Position numbers and translations under genes: made by a program
The notes under the pieces: generated by a model
The model's input: only the letters and a program-made list of their open reading frames with translations
Told to the model about the DNA's origin: nothing
Databases searched by the model: none
DNA from: Candidatus Cloacimonetes bacterium 4572_55
Lineage (GTDB): Bacteria; 4572-55
DNA length: 56,309 bases
Assembly: GCA_002084765.1 (NCBI GenBank)
Contig: NBMB01000007.1
Span: 1 to 56,309, forward strand
Reading direction: 5' to 3'
In this document: in pieces, positions 8,601 through 21,100 of the stretch
Position numbering within the stretch: position 1 is the stretch's first letter
Layout of the letters: every line of letters starts with the position of its first letter

Positions 8601-11600
8601 AGGAAGATAATCAATCGGGTCGGGCGAAAAAGTCACGTCGAATTCCCAATCGGTTGCATAGATGTCAATATTATCTAAGTCGGCATTTCCAGTATTTTCC
8701 ACATCGAAGGTGTACTCAATCGTTTGACCGGGGTCGCCAGCCAAGCCGCTGAGATTATCTTCAACAATATTTAGAGCCTCCAAGGCGTTGTCAACCCAAA
8801 CAACGACATCGAACGAAACCGACTCAACGCCTGGAGCAGTCACAATAATTGTGCCGGAATATTCACCCTCTACAGCACTTTCTGGGACGGTAACCGCCAC
8901 ATTCAGATTCACAGATCCCGTGTAAGGAAGCACCGTCACCGTGAAGTTTTGAACAGTCAACGGGTCCGCGCCGCCTTCATGCGTTAATGTGAAACCGCTG
9001 AAAGTGATACCGTCGATTTGAGTATTACCGATATTTTCCAAAACGAGCGTACCGTCTTCATACGTGGCGTTGTCCGCGTCAGCATAAATCTCGATAGCGT
9101 CGCCGTCAAGAACCATTGCAGGCGCGGCGGGAATATTCACCGTGACCAATGTGGTATCCCACGGCAAATGGTTGTCCTCATCCTCGACCCGAACAAGGCC
9201 GGAGTAATCGCCAGCTAAAAAATTCTCAGGGACGTCAATCGAAAAATCGGCGTCCATGTTTTGTTGCCATGCTAATTGGGGAATTTGTTGTGGGGTAAAC
9301 TCAGTTTCCCATCCAGCTGGGAAAATAATTCCGAACTCAGTGTCCAACGCGACCCTCAAGTTATACAAATCGGAGCTTCCCGTATTAGCGATATTGATCG
9401 TTCCTACCGCAACGTCATTCACGACTGTCACCGGATTATCGCCAAACGTAACGGCAATACTTTCATCTGATCCGGATACTACCAAGCGCACATCAAAGAA
9501 ATTTTCGCTATCGACGCTGGAGTATTTTCCCGTCCCTTGCAGATAGACTTGACCCTCATAAATGCCGCCTACAGTGGCAGAGGTTGTGGGCGCGCTAAAT
9601 GTTGCTTCTATAGGCCGATCGCCAATCAAATAGTCGATTTCTACATCATTTTGATCGGTCAATATTAAGTCTGTCACGATGCCGCTAATGATTTGCCCGC
9701 TGGCACTTTCCAGTTGCACTGGCACGCCTGGAGCATGAACATTTAACAGTGGCTCATTTCCATAAGGATCCGGATCGGGATTAAAGGTGGGGTTCAGTTG
9801 ATGGGGATTGATAAAAAGAAAGGTACCTGTAGCCGATTCCCCGGCTTGAATTTCGATTTCCATCAAGTTGCCGACAACATCTCCACCAAAACCTGTATTG
9901 TAGATGTCCAGATCAGGATGGGGATTCGCCATCATTTCATCATAAACAGGATCGGAAAAATTGGGCATAGCCAGATTTTCCTCTTCATTAAAAGCGTCGT
10001 CAAAAGCAATGCCGACATAGTGATAGACGTGACCCTCAACGAGTCCGTCGCTATCTAAATATTGAACTATATCGTCGCCGACGACAGCAAGCACTCTCAC
10101 GGTTGTGCCTTCTAAGTATTGACCTACAACAGCGGAGAAATCAAATCCTCTGACCAATTCAAAGCCGTCGATAAAGATTACGCGCTCTCCCTCTGGATCG
10201 CATCCGGGACCATAAGGAGGATTCGGGGGCGGCTGAATTGGATCCTGAATTTGGATCACAACAGGATCGATTTCAATAACGGTTCCGCCTAAGCTGACCT
10301 CTTTACGCAAAATAATAGAACCCAAATGGTCGGTAGAATCGGGGTTGACCCAACTCAAGTCTATGCTGTTCTCGCCCATTACTGGCAAAGCAGTGAATTG
10401 CTTCAACATGTCGGTATGACAGTAATCACCGGGTCGGGCGTCGTCGCACTCGCCTGCGCTATGATTGGGTCTCAGGCCAACAGGAAGAGCTTCGTCGTCA
10501 AAAGTGAATGCAACATACCAATATTGGATTTCTCTTGAACCAGTATTATGCATGTACTGGCTTTCTCCATTGGTCAGAATTGCCAACGGTTGCAGATCGG
10601 TACTAAGCGGATCAATGTTGCAAACGGTCTGGTCTTGCTCGAGCACATAAATTTTGACTCCAACAAGGTCCAAATTAGGCTCAACTGTCCCATCAGGATT
10701 TTCCCACGCCAAAATAACGCTCGATTCCAATGGCATTGCTATAAAGTTCGTCACTGGATTGGGAGAAGTATCGTCGAAAGGCGTCTCGCAAATCTGCGAG
10801 GACACACTCTCGTAGCCATACATATTAATGAAAACCACCTCAAAACAATAGAGGCTTTCGTTAATCAAATCCGTAAAGAGCAATTCGGAATATTGACCCG
10901 AATCATACACATCTTGCCCATAAACCGCAGAAATGGTAAAGGAGCCCAGAATTGTTTGAGGATCAACATCTAACCAATAGCGAACCAAAAAACTTCCTTC
11001 TTCTCCAGAAGCACCGTCATAGTCGGGATACTCCCATGATAAATCAATTGTTTGATCTCCAGGTTCGGCATCCAGATCAAGCACGCTGTTCGGGGGACCC
11101 GGTAAGAAAACACCAGGCATTAAGATTTGCTCTTCCAATATCAAATTAGAATAAGTCTCATTTCCCAGTCCATTGATTCCGCCGAGCACATTTACATCAA
11201 AAGTATACAAAAACGCGGGGCTATCATTAGGAAAAGGATTTGTAGAACTTCCGTTACTATTGAAAACTCCAGGATATGCATCCGTATTTTTTAAGAACAT
11301 GCCCTCAACAGTATAAGTGCCAGCACCTCCGGTAATTGCCGCCAAATAATTTGACGGGCTGTCTTCACCGTCCACAGAAGCCTGTAAAAGCACCAATGCC
11401 CCGATCACGGCATTATTTGTTCCTTCAAATTCGACATAGCCGTTCAGGCCATGAGGTAGATAGTCACCAAGTACTTCCGCCGCAGTGGCAAACGCCAGCC
11501 AGTCCGTAGACTCCACAACATTGCCTTCCGAATCCAGAACAGACGCGCGATACTCATAGTCTGTTTGTGCCTGCAATCCGGTCATTGTCAAGAAATGCAC

Positions 11601-11819
11601 ATAAGAGGGCGCGTTATCGTTCGTCGTGCCAATTACATCACCGCCCAAATTCCGATAAGTTACAGTCGATTGATAAAGTTGTGTGCTTGTCCATGCCACC
11701 GTAACCTGATCATCTAAGTAATTGACAAGAACTAAGTTATCAAAATTTTGAGCTTGAGTTTGAGTTACTAGACATAGCAAAACACAGATTGTTGCCATTA
11801 ATTTCAAGATAGATCGCAT
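5628..11819 (-). CDS. 2063-residue secreted multi-Ig protein with T9SS tail
   Basis: Start ATG 11819 follows TTAAGGAGG. Residues 1-23 are a signal peptide ending TQTQAQ. A fibronectin type III-like domain lies at about 25-115 (TVAWTSTQLYQSTVTYRN, LQAQTDYEYRA), then a carboxypeptidase-regulatory-like sandwich (about 125-235), and more FN3-like modules (SVLDLDAEPGDQTIDLSW, about 245-640). From about 700 to 1950 a unit of roughly 100 residues repeats many times, with phrases such as NTGNADLDNI, NIGNTQIDGI, NEGNIRLTNI and AGNYTGQF. This pattern fits NEW3/CARDB-type Ig sandwiches. The C-terminus (about 1960-2063; GPNPVRFPDFRD, SGLVDEIQIYNMA, SGMYLCLMIKNG) is a T9SS sorting domain. No catalytic motif is seen. 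It is probably a surface fibre or stalk, and may pair with the 4297-residue protein encoded upstream. Confidence 0.85.
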   Translation of the reverse strand: MRSILKLMATICVLLCLVTQTQAQNFDNLVLVNYLDDQVTVAWTSTQLYQSTVTYRNLGGDVIGTTNDNAPSYVHFLTMTGLQAQTDYEYRASVLDSEGNVVESTDWLAFATAAEVLGDYLPHGLNGYVEFEGTNNAVIGALVLLQASVDGEDSPSNYLAAITGGAGTYTVEGMFLKNTDAYPGVFNSNGSSTNPFPNDSPAFLYTFDVNVLGGINGLGNETYSNLILEEQILMPGVFLPGPPNSVLDLDAEPGDQTIDLSWEYPDYDGASGEEGSFLVRYWLDVDPQTILGSFTISAVYGQDVYDSGQYSELLFTDLINESLYCFEVVFINMYGYESVSSQICETPFDDTSPNPVTNFIAMPLESSVILAWENPDGTVEPNLDLVGVKIYVLEQDQTVCNIDPLSTDLQPLAILTNGESQYMHNTGSREIQYWYVAFTFDDEALPVGLRPNHSAGECDDARPGDYCHTDMLKQFTALPVMGENSIDLSWVNPDSTDHLGSIILRKEVSLGGTVIEIDPVVIQIQDPIQPPPNPPYGPGCDPEGERVIFIDGFELVRGFDFSAVVGQYLEGTTVRVLAVVGDDIVQYLDSDGLVEGHVYHYVGIAFDDAFNEEENLAMPNFSDPVYDEMMANPHPDLDIYNTGFGGDVVGNLMEIEIQAGESATGTFLFINPHQLNPTFNPDPDPYGNEPLLNVHAPGVPVQLESASGQIISGIVTDLILTDQNDVEIDYLIGDRPIEATFSAPTTSATVGGIYEGQVYLQGTGKYSSVDSENFFDVRLVVSGSDESIAVTFGDNPVTVVNDVAVGTINIANTGSSDLYNLRVALDTEFGIIFPAGWETEFTPQQIPQLAWQQNMDADFSIDVPENFLAGDYSGLVRVEDEDNHLPWDTTLVTVNIPAAPAMVLDGDAIEIYADADNATYEDGTLVLENIGNTQIDGITFSGFTLTHEGGADPLTVQNFTVTVLPYTGSVNLNVAVTVPESAVEGEYSGTIIVTAPGVESVSFDVVVWVDNALEALNIVEDNLSGLAGDPGQTIEYTFDVENTGNADLDNIDIYATDWEFDVTFSPDPIDYLPWELNPNPVTVTAYITIPAGTAAGNYTGQFCAQDIDGTSSDCLNVELDVNSICGWELRDLPNATEPVTPNQSYNFTFRVCNIGNDQIVNIDVPNEVSFEPSGSEGDIEGTIDLVGFDGTLESLGCYTFTISVQIPQDQYSTTYTGNVVVSDGECGDATLPSLNFEFALEVAPTTGWLFDVSLIDFGSVDISDDNIQVASAVTITNTSNCDIMNIAVNMIQLRLEGCDTELTARILLDGNTDIPLGDSQSYDAIIVGEIPESACAGVYTSTSNFQFTATACGTPLSNGTIGATVQVNADCNIDIVQNNLSFEMPHNDSDVESFTILNAGNNEVTVDLSYSGLSGDFDVQFSEDGITIPVGEQRSVTVTIGAPLGQSAEEGYSITIEASAGPGCTDDISGDIVVLPSTDIDVCVTSMQIDVVRGEEGTDEFSVFNPNSFDSNVCDSQDGPGNESLTDVESYEIVLVTTSDPVIQFVGSVVVEDLPTTLTQGQFVEPITVRATADEDEQSGEYQGEVRIVGTGSVSGDLVFDTFILTVVVESVPSLVLEGAPIQFEGNPGESINSAFTVRNEGNIRLTNITFGHTFSAIYGMTFDQSGFSLDPDGYQEITATVVIPMPDVACAGTTDGQINAACEQTVGLTAVNSAITINPYYAFDVSLSEGGLLSFVGSWDDGHQPNTQEIKIVNTGNISLDQFGSALKTSFNHSELNGVVFPSQSIQFENISNTDISCQGEDMVTVRVTIPSEQVSGVYEGSFEITESSVTGGSDNHIVNIRIEVRRAAALSANWTDSSGEGVPDGQRSKIGEIYVQNIGNAPLDDIVVFMSDGDGFKLDGYGETSIPKDNVTFDPVVFPLGIDGDLTVMVYADIPQKILNGSYVGVINVADQDTDAKVVVDAEFKVSDSRDFSVGPNPVRFPDFRDAIFYFKSGLVDEIQIYNMAADLIREATGLSSRSDWTWDLTNEDDEEVASGMYLCLMIKNGTVVKQIKLLVIKTED

Positions 11820-12053
11820 TAGTTTAATCCTCCTTAACTATTTGTTCCGTAAAGATTTCCATATCTCGTAAAATTCATTAAACCCCTCGCTTTATACCAA
11901 TTTAACCGGAAAACTTACCGATAATTTTCTCCGTACACTTTCTTGCATTTTGAAAATTACGAGCATTTCATCGATTCCTCAAAAATTTAACTGTTTTTAG
12001 ATGTAATTTCAAGCATTGATTTTCCATTTTATCGTTTTTTAAAAATTTTTTCA

Positions 12054-12098
12054 AAAAAAAATTAGGGGTGTAGCGGCTGACTGTATCAGCCGCTACAC
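12054..12098 (-). terminator. Rho-independent terminator of the giant TSP3 gene
   Basis: A perfect 13-bp stem GTGTAGCGGCTGA (12068-12080 with 12086-12098) has a 5-nt loop. On the minus strand it runs into CCCTAA plus a T run. It separates the giant gene from the 2063-residue gene. The rest of the gap 11820-12053 is AT-rich and shows no gene; a promoter for the 2063-residue gene is expected there but I see no clear consensus. Confidence 0.9.
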
Positions 12099-12121
12099 TT
12101 TTCCGTCAACAAGAGATCAAA

Positions 12122-15100
12122 TTATTTCAATAGGACCATCTTGTTGGTTTGATCAAAATCGCTGGCTGTCAGGCGATAGAAGTAGACACCGCTACCGACT
12201 GCCTCGCCATTGCCATTCTTACCGTCCCACTTCACCTCATAGCGACCCATATCCTGCTCGTTGCTCACCAAAGTGCGAACAAGCTGGCCCACAGAGTTAT
12301 AGACGCTCAGTTCCACGTTCCCTGAAGTCGGCAACTGGTAACAAATCGTCGTAGTCGGATTAAATGGATTCGGGTAGTTCTGATACAGATCATAGGTCGT
12401 GATGAGCGGCGAAGTCGTCGCTTCTCCAACCTCAGACTTTGCTAAGCTAACCATCCCAGCATACTGCCGCGCGCTGCTATCTACAGAGATAACCAACTCG
12501 GAAGTCTCATAGCCAAAACCTCCAAGAACCTGAATGATAATGTTATCATTTTCGCTGTAGTTCATGGCATGACCAGCTGCTGTCTTCAAATTACCGAGAT
12601 TCAAGACATAGTGTCCGTTGTCATTGGAAATCGCAGAAATCGGCTGAGAAACAAATCCACCATGCTCGACGCGAGCTAAGACAATCGCTCCGGCGACCAC
12701 CTGCTCGTCATCCCCATTAACGGACGTTCCATAAACAGCGTGAGGAATACCAGTTCCAATATGAGATGTCGTGAACTCGGTAATCTCGCTCTGCGCGCCG
12801 TTGGAAATCGCTTGGCAATAATAGGCAGTATTCGATTTCAACCCTCTCAGCGCGACCTGATGGGTCTTGCCAAAACCGTCGATAACCTGATGACTGCGCA
12901 TTGCCTGTGTCTCACCGTAGCGAATAATCGATGTCGCCATTCCATCGGTGAACCAACTGATCGTTGCCGATGCGCTGGTAATATCGCTCAAGTGAATCTC
13001 ACTCATTGACTCGGCAAGACGCAGATTGACCTCGCTCGAAGTCTCTTCGATAGCACTATTTTCAACAATTGACAATGGGTTGGTTACGGTCATATCCGGA
13101 TCATATCCGGGATCGCCAGTCGAGGTGTAGACAATGTAGCCTTTATCATCCTCAATGAGGAACCGCTCGCCAAACTGTTGCGGAATGCCGCCGATTTGAT
13201 CATAAATGGCAACCTTCCACGATTGGGTTGAGCTCTCGAATCCATAGATGACCTCGGAGCCGGCGATAGCATGAGCACCGCCCTGAATCACATCCATAGA
13301 TGTTAAGGTCAAACCAGGAGTATGGACATAAGGAATACCAATTGCCCAATAACCTGAATCCGGTATCACATGCGTATAATCAGGTATGTGCGCTCCGTCA
13401 AACGGAGTGACATCGGTAAATGGAAGCACTCTCGGCGTGGTTGAATTGTTGTAGAACATATAGCCACGAGGCGTTTCCACATGAATCGGACTACCGCCCG
13501 TTTCATAATAGAAGGTACCAGAGTGCTTAATCCAGCGGAACTTCCCGTAGAAATGATGATTCGAATCTGGCGCAAATCCGTAGAATATATTGCGTTGATA
13601 AGGATCACCGGCAACTGTCGGCTCTAACGTGCCGTACAAGCCGTTTTGTTGCCCGCCGATCACATTGTTGTACGTGTAAGGCAGGAAGAAGTTTGCCGTT
13701 GAGTCCTGTGCGAACTCATAGAACGGCGGCGTCCACATACTCAAGCCTGCGCCCAATATCAGACTTCCACCGCCATCTAAGACAATGCAACCGTCAGGAA
13801 GACCGTCGCCATTGCCGTCCAGAGAAGCCAGATTGACATAGCCGCCCGGGGTGACGTTGGCCAGCAAGACACTATAAGGAATGGAATGAATCCCGATATG
13901 GTCATTTCCGCCATCGACAAAGAATATGACGTAATCATAGCCGTTCGGCTCGCCAAAGCCGTGGTTGGCAATATCAATGACAAAATCGCCGTTCTCGTTT
14001 GTATGGACAGAGAGGTTGCTCTCGTTGATCTCATCGTTGTTAATGCCATAAGTTCCTGGCACAAACACGTAAACAATCGCGTCTTCATCCCAACGATTAC
14101 CACTTACGGAATCCACGCAACCAATCACCCAGAGATGGCCTGGCGACGATGGGTCGCATATTGCCGGCGTCTCGAAATGATAGAACGCGCCGTTGTTGTC
14201 ATCCGGCTCATTACCGGAGGTCACCTGGAACATATAATCGGAGCCAGGAGCCAAGCCCTCTAACGTGACATAATGCGTATAGCCCATGAAACCCGCGCCG
14301 CGATCGTCGTTCACCAGATGTGTGAACGGCAAGTCAACGCCGTATTCCACGTAACCCAATGTCGGCATATCCAGATATTCTCCTGGATGTTCAGGGTCTG
14401 GAACCATGCTTGTCCATGTGATAGTCGCGCTGTTGCAGGTCAAATTAGTGACTTGAACCGGACCATATTCCACAGCGTAACGAGGTTGTCCAATACTCAC
14501 CTCAAGACGGAACCAATCGATACAGAGCTCAGTGATCGGCTCATACGGGTTGAAGCGCATGGGACCGGATTCATCATCGCCATAAGCGACAATATACACG
14601 TTACCTTCCTGATCATGCGAGCCGGAAATATCAAAACTTCCCGGATACACGCCAGCACCGCCGAAGCTGCACGTATCACTCTCACCACCAAATGGCGAAT
14701 GATCATATTTCGTCATGTAGATGCCCCCATTTCTGAGTGCAATCTCATCGGGATCCACACTAACTGTGTATGTCCGACTGAAACCGTCTCCAGGTCTCAA
14801 ATTCGGAATACCAATTATCGTGGCTTGGAGCGAATCCTTAATCACAGGATTTGTATTATAGAGCCACACCTTGGCTTGGGTTGTGCTCGCGTCGTTGGTT
14901 AACGGGAACCAAGAGTCTTGGTAAACCTGATTATCGACAGTTTCCGGCGCGCTTGGAGCTGTACAGTACAGAGCATGAGCGATATCTGGATCAAACACGG
15001 ACATATTGCGCACACCCACTGTAGCGGGACCATCATAGCTGTCAAACGAAACGTTCATCACGTCAGTGTCAGGAACGCCGATCACAACTGTTTTCGTGTA

Positions 15101-18100
15101 GATCGGGTTCTCATCATTTTCACCGTCGCCAAAGTCAAAGCGCATGATATTATTGACGAGACCTTCGCCCTCACTATTGTTCTCAATATCGAGATCGGGC
15201 AAGTACTCGTTGACATGGAAGGTCAAAGAGTAATTGTCATAAGCAAAGCCGTTGCCTTCGATAGCGTAGAACTCGCCGGAATACGTGCCACCGTGCCAAT
15301 CACGAGCACTATCCGCGCTGGTCGGCACGTTTGCCGGGAACGGTCCAGCCTGGACAAAATTGTCGTAGAAGTTCTTATACAACGGTTGCGAAGCAGGGTC
15401 TTGTGCATAAGTGTTCGGGTTATTTTGATCACCGGGGCGCATCACGTCATTCGGATGGATAAACAGCATATCGTTAGAGCTATTGTCAAAGTTGCTGTCT
15501 CCATACTCGTGACCCTGTTCTGGACGACCGATTGAAATGTTATTGAAGCCCACTTCATCCGGTGCAAAAACGCCTCTTCGGAACAGCATGTAACGGGCAT
15601 AATCCAAATCGGTATTAGGAACCGGGCGGATCCACCGCAGACCGGTCACCTGGTAACGCACATCGGCTGATAACGGAGCTGTTAGCCAGCTATTGGTATA
15701 CCCATCTCCATAGTAACCATAATCATAGTCGCTATCAACGTCATAGATATGCTCGGAATCATTCCATTCGGTATTGTCTCCAACACCATACAGCACGTAG
15801 CTGCCATCGGGATTCGAGTTCCAATCGGTGAAATAGGTGCGGAACTTACCAATTTCCGATCTTTCGCCAGGATCCAGAGAACGTCCGGCTTGATCGTAGT
15901 CGCCATTCGGATCATACTCACCCTCAATATTCCGATCAATGATTCCAAACGGATAGTCGATATCATTATCGTCGTCGAGGATCATTTCATTAATCCGCTC
16001 ATGCTCCCACTTTTCAGGAATATAATTATAGACATGATCGTCTCCCACGTCAAGCAGCCATAAATTATTGGTTTCACTCAAACCATTCGGACTGCCGGAA
16101 GTCATATAGGTACCGTCGGTCTCGCCCATCTCCATGATCCCGTTCCAATAATTGTGATTTCCACGATTATCCCGGATGCTCAGGAAATCAACGATGTCAA
16201 TATCTTGATCGGCAAAGTTATAACCTGTGATCTGGTGTCCCCACGGATTGGTCGGATCAGAGCCGTCAGCGACCTCGCGACCATCGTTTGTCCACAAGGA
16301 AAGCATGGGACGCGGGGCTATCGGAATAGCATTATTGACAATGCCGAAATTGCCGCCGATACTATACGCATTTGCGATAATGTCTTGGTCGGCTTGGTTA
16401 ATGAAGAAGCCGCCAAAGTTGCCCGGGCTAAAGCCTAAAGGACCTGGCAACGAAGGCACTCCGAGATACTCATTATCGTCACTTTGAGCCAGGAAGCAGT
16501 CACTGACACTTGACCAGGGATTTGCGCCGCCAGAGTATGCGGGGTTGCCAGTCAAGTTGTTATAGTAAGCACTTCCATTGTCGCCGCCATCTGTATCATA
16601 ACCGACGCGTAAGGCGCGAGGATTAAAGCGGATTCTACGATGGTTCGCTGTATTTTGAACCATGTTGATTCCGAACGGATTATACAGATTGTGCTGCGGC
16701 TCTTGGGTTCCATCAAAATCTGGACCAAACCACGCACGAGGCGATGTGGCGTACGCATAACACACTGATGGATCCGTCTCGGAGCCCGTTCCGACTCCCA
16801 ACCCATTCCAATTCGATGATTGGTCATACGGATTGTTGTCGCTATCATCATAATTATTATAAGTATAAAGATATGGATATTCCATTCTCGGATTGCCTGA
16901 ACCAACGATTATCGAACCATTGCCATACAGATCATGTCCGGTAATGTCCACTTTATTCCAATTAGGGAAGAAGTCCTCACCAAAGGAATAATTGGTACCA
17001 TGGCTCCATGGACCGGTGTTGTCCAGCCAACCACCGTCGTACAGCCCATCCTGGTCTGTATCCTCGACCAGCGGATAGGTGAAATTGGACCAATCCGCGT
17101 CTTGCACCCACTTACGGAAATATGATCCCTTATAGTGGAGATACTGACTGACACAATCATCATCCGGAGAATCGCACGGCTCGTCCAATGAGGTCTCATT
17201 GATCCAACCGAATTCGGAAACGCCAGCGTTAGAACCTTCGCCGCCAGTGTCATAGTCGCCCTCGTCGTCATCGGTATAGAAGGGGTTCATATCGCGTTTG
17301 ACCTTGATCGGGCTCGTATGACCCAACCAGACTGTGGAGGCACTGGTTATCGGATCAGCGACATCCCAGTGTCCGGTATGAGCGGTATAGCCTTCAAGGT
17401 CATTATAGAAATTATTCGCGTCGGTGTATTCGTTACTCATGTTCGACGGATGATGCTGATAAACGCCCATAGGACCAGTGATGCCGTATTGCTCACGCGC
17501 GTTATATTTCCCACCGTCATTATTATATGCCCAAGGCGATCCGCTTGTTGAGTCATAACCAGAATAACGGAAGGAGAGCTCCATACCGTCTCCCAAGCCA
17601 TCATAATCGGTCGAAGGCATAAGAGGATGCGCGCCGTAGTAGTGACCAATATTATAAGTGTCACTATGATTTGGCTTGATGTTGACGCCATAATTTGGCT
17701 CGCCCGCAGAGCCGATTATATCAGCCCAACCGAACCAACGATCCGCGTCGGAGTCCTCAAAACCATCCATCAGGCCGTCATCGTCTGTATCCGCGTCCAT
17801 CACGTCAGTCGAACGCCAGATCTCATCGTCTGACCAGAATCCCGCGCCGCTTAATGGACCGTCAGCACCAGCAATATCGCCCTCGATGTCGCCGTCGTAA
17901 ACCTGAGAAACCGGAGCACCGTATAAGACCGCATTGTTGCCGGTAGCAATAAAGTAACCATCCTCACCGCGACGTTCGCCGGGCTGGATGCCGATATTGG
18001 TCGCAAAGTTCACGTCAATATTCGGAAGGTCCCAACCAGGATATTGTGCGGCGTCGCCATTGCTATCGCCCCAACCATCCGGCAGGAAGTCATTATCCGA

Positions 18101-21100
18101 GTCATAATCGAACGGATCCGACTGAGTTCCGACTTGCTGATCCCAGACAGTCCAACCCGGAAGTGTCGCGGTTCCAGAGGCGAACGTCGGATAGTTGTTC
18201 ACGTAGAAAGCACCACTGTAAATATCAACAGGCGAACCAACTGCACCAACATAAAGATCGGCTTGTGAACCGCCTTGATTTACGCCGCTCACGGAACCGA
18301 CTTCCAGTCCGTCAAACAGACCGTCTTTATCGGAATCCCAGTCCATTGGATTGGTCCCGATTTCCACATGATGAATTTGAGCGATACCCAACGACATACT
18401 AAACTTGTCGTAAGGGTCGTCATATTCAATATCGCCATAATCACTATTTCTCGGTAAGACATAGAAGCTCAAATTGTACCCACTATTTGCACAATACTGA
18501 GTATACTCGTCGTACTTATAGGAATTGAATAGATAATCCGTAGCAGTCTCTGTGCAGGTTGATTGGGTATTCGGGTCGCATGTTGTTGACAGAACGTCCC
18601 CAGAAACATCGCGCACCAGGTGTTCGGCAAATGTCCAAGAGACAAGTGCTTCCCAATATTCATGTCCATCCAAGATGCCGTCGTCGTCACGGTCGCTATC
18701 ATTATAGAGATAGGTTGTCTCATTGCCGCCTACCTCATAAGCTGGACGGTTGGGGCTGTTATACATCAGGTCCCAATCGGCATAATCGAAATCGAGATTA
18801 CCAGCTTTCGGATGGAGACCAAACGGCATATTGAAATAGGGATAGAAAGTACCCAAACCGCGCTCCAAATTATCAACGAGATAATCGCCGTCGGAATCAA
18901 GAGATAAAGGATTGCTCTCTTGCAAGGTAAACTCGAACGGAGGGTTGTTCGCGCCCAATGCCGCGCCAGCACCGCGCAAGTTCGGATTTTCCTCATAACC
19001 ATCAATCAAGCCATCTTTGAATCCTGGATTGGTCACGGAATAATTCGACGCATTTGCAAAGGGATTCTCGGACATATGATCCGAGTATTGACCGTCTGAA
19101 TCGCGATTCAAAGGATCAGTTTCTGTCCAGACCTCGCCCTCATCGAGAATACGGTAACCCGCGGTGTTCATACCATCGTCGCCCGCGATCTCTGCATTAA
19201 GGTCGCGATCTTCACCGGTCCAATAACCCATGTCATAACCGAGCCAGTCCAGATTAGTCCAACCGTCGGGAATACCGTCGCCGTCTGTATCCCACAAAGT
19301 AGGCTCTGTGTGGTGACCTCTATTATAACGAATACCGGCTATTGCATTTATACCGAACGTCTGGTCAAAAATCAGATGTCCACCGATAAATCCAAACGGC
19401 GTGCGATCTGCGTTCAACTCAAAGCCGTCTGCCAAACCGTCAAAATCAGTATCCGGATTTTCCGGATCGGTGTACCACAAACGCTCTTGCCAGTTAGATA
19501 ACCCATCATTATCAAAATCACCGTTATTAACGGTAAACCCATCAGGGTTCTGATACGTTGCGCCATTGGCGTAAGGGTGACCTACTTCATCAACGCCGTC
19601 AATAATATCATCGCCGTCGCTGTCCGCGTTCCGCGGTTCTAAGTTAGATCCGAGCCACTCCATACCAGCCCAGCCCAATCCGTCGGCGTCTTCATCATTA
19701 GGTGCCAGCACCCAACCGTCGCTTGGACCTTCCCAGATATCCCCTAAACCATCCAGATCTGTGTCGGGAATCAACGGATTCGAGCGCACAAATGTGATGG
19801 GATAACCCAAGAAAGGATGCACATGATAATCCACGCCAGGGAAAGCGGTGTGATTCGAATCATGTGGTCCGTCAAACGCGTATGCATCATCAATTTTAAC
19901 CGGGTCCCACAACACGAAATCAGGATCGGAAATCCGATCATAGTAGCCCCATTCGTAATCATCGCGAAGCCCATCAGCGTCGGAATCCGGCGTTAATGGA
20001 TTGCTACCGATACCGCTACGTTGTCCGCTATTACCTTGTCCTGGCAGATCGGGATCGCCCGGAGCATGCCAGATAAAGTCGTTCATTTCGCGATAATCGC
20101 TGATATTGTCATCGTCCGTATCCCAATCCCAATAAACAGTGCCAGCGGCATGTTCAAGAGAATTGTAAATACCGTCTTGATCCTGATCGTCATACTGCGG
20201 AACACTGCTCTCATCATCCCAAGAGCGCATCGGATGGCTGTTGTTTGCCAAATATTCCTCTAAGTCCGGACCGGCATTATGATCGGGATCATTAAAATCG
20301 CTATTATTTGTAGCAGGATTAGACGGGTGTAACGGAGAGTTGAGGAAAGTTCCCTGCTCATCCGTAAATTTCTGACCGCGACGCTCTGCCCAGTCATAGC
20401 ACTCGTCATCGTCGGAATCACGATCCAAGGCATTGATTTGATAATCCGTGAACGGATCATAATTGCCGTTGGTGTATTCCGTACCTTCGTGGTCATGATA
20501 GAGAGGATTGGTGATGTCCAAATTGTTGCTGGGACGTCCCCAACCTTCCAGAGGTTGACCCGCGTCGTTATCATAATAGCCATCAGTAGGAGAAGCGGTG
20601 TAAATAACCCCATGAGGCCTGTTATCTTCATATACCAAACCATTTCGCTCATCAAAGCCGAGGGTATTGGCAATATTAAGAGGCAGCCACGGATCCACAA
20701 TAGTTATATAATAATCATCCCAAGGAATTACGAGTCGAGAAATTCCATGCAGATCATACATCATATACTCGTAAAAACGATCCGTATCATGCTCTTGATT
20801 GGCAAAACTTCCGTGATAATACGTTGCCCGGAAGTATCCCCATGTTGTCGGCGGTTGATAGTAGCGATGCGAAAAGTTGACGTCTCCAAAATCGGGCGCA
20901 GTGATCGAACCACCAGCGTGCTGGTAGGGAGCACTTCCCAACGTCGTACTCACTGTACCGAGATCGCTTCCGAGCAACCACTGAGCATCGGTAAGCGTCT
21001 GTTTTTCGCCAGAATGATAGGTGGGGAGATCACTCTCAATCGGCTGCAAAATAGCACCAGTTGGATCTCGGACAATCACATTGCCGCTGGCGTCGTAAGT

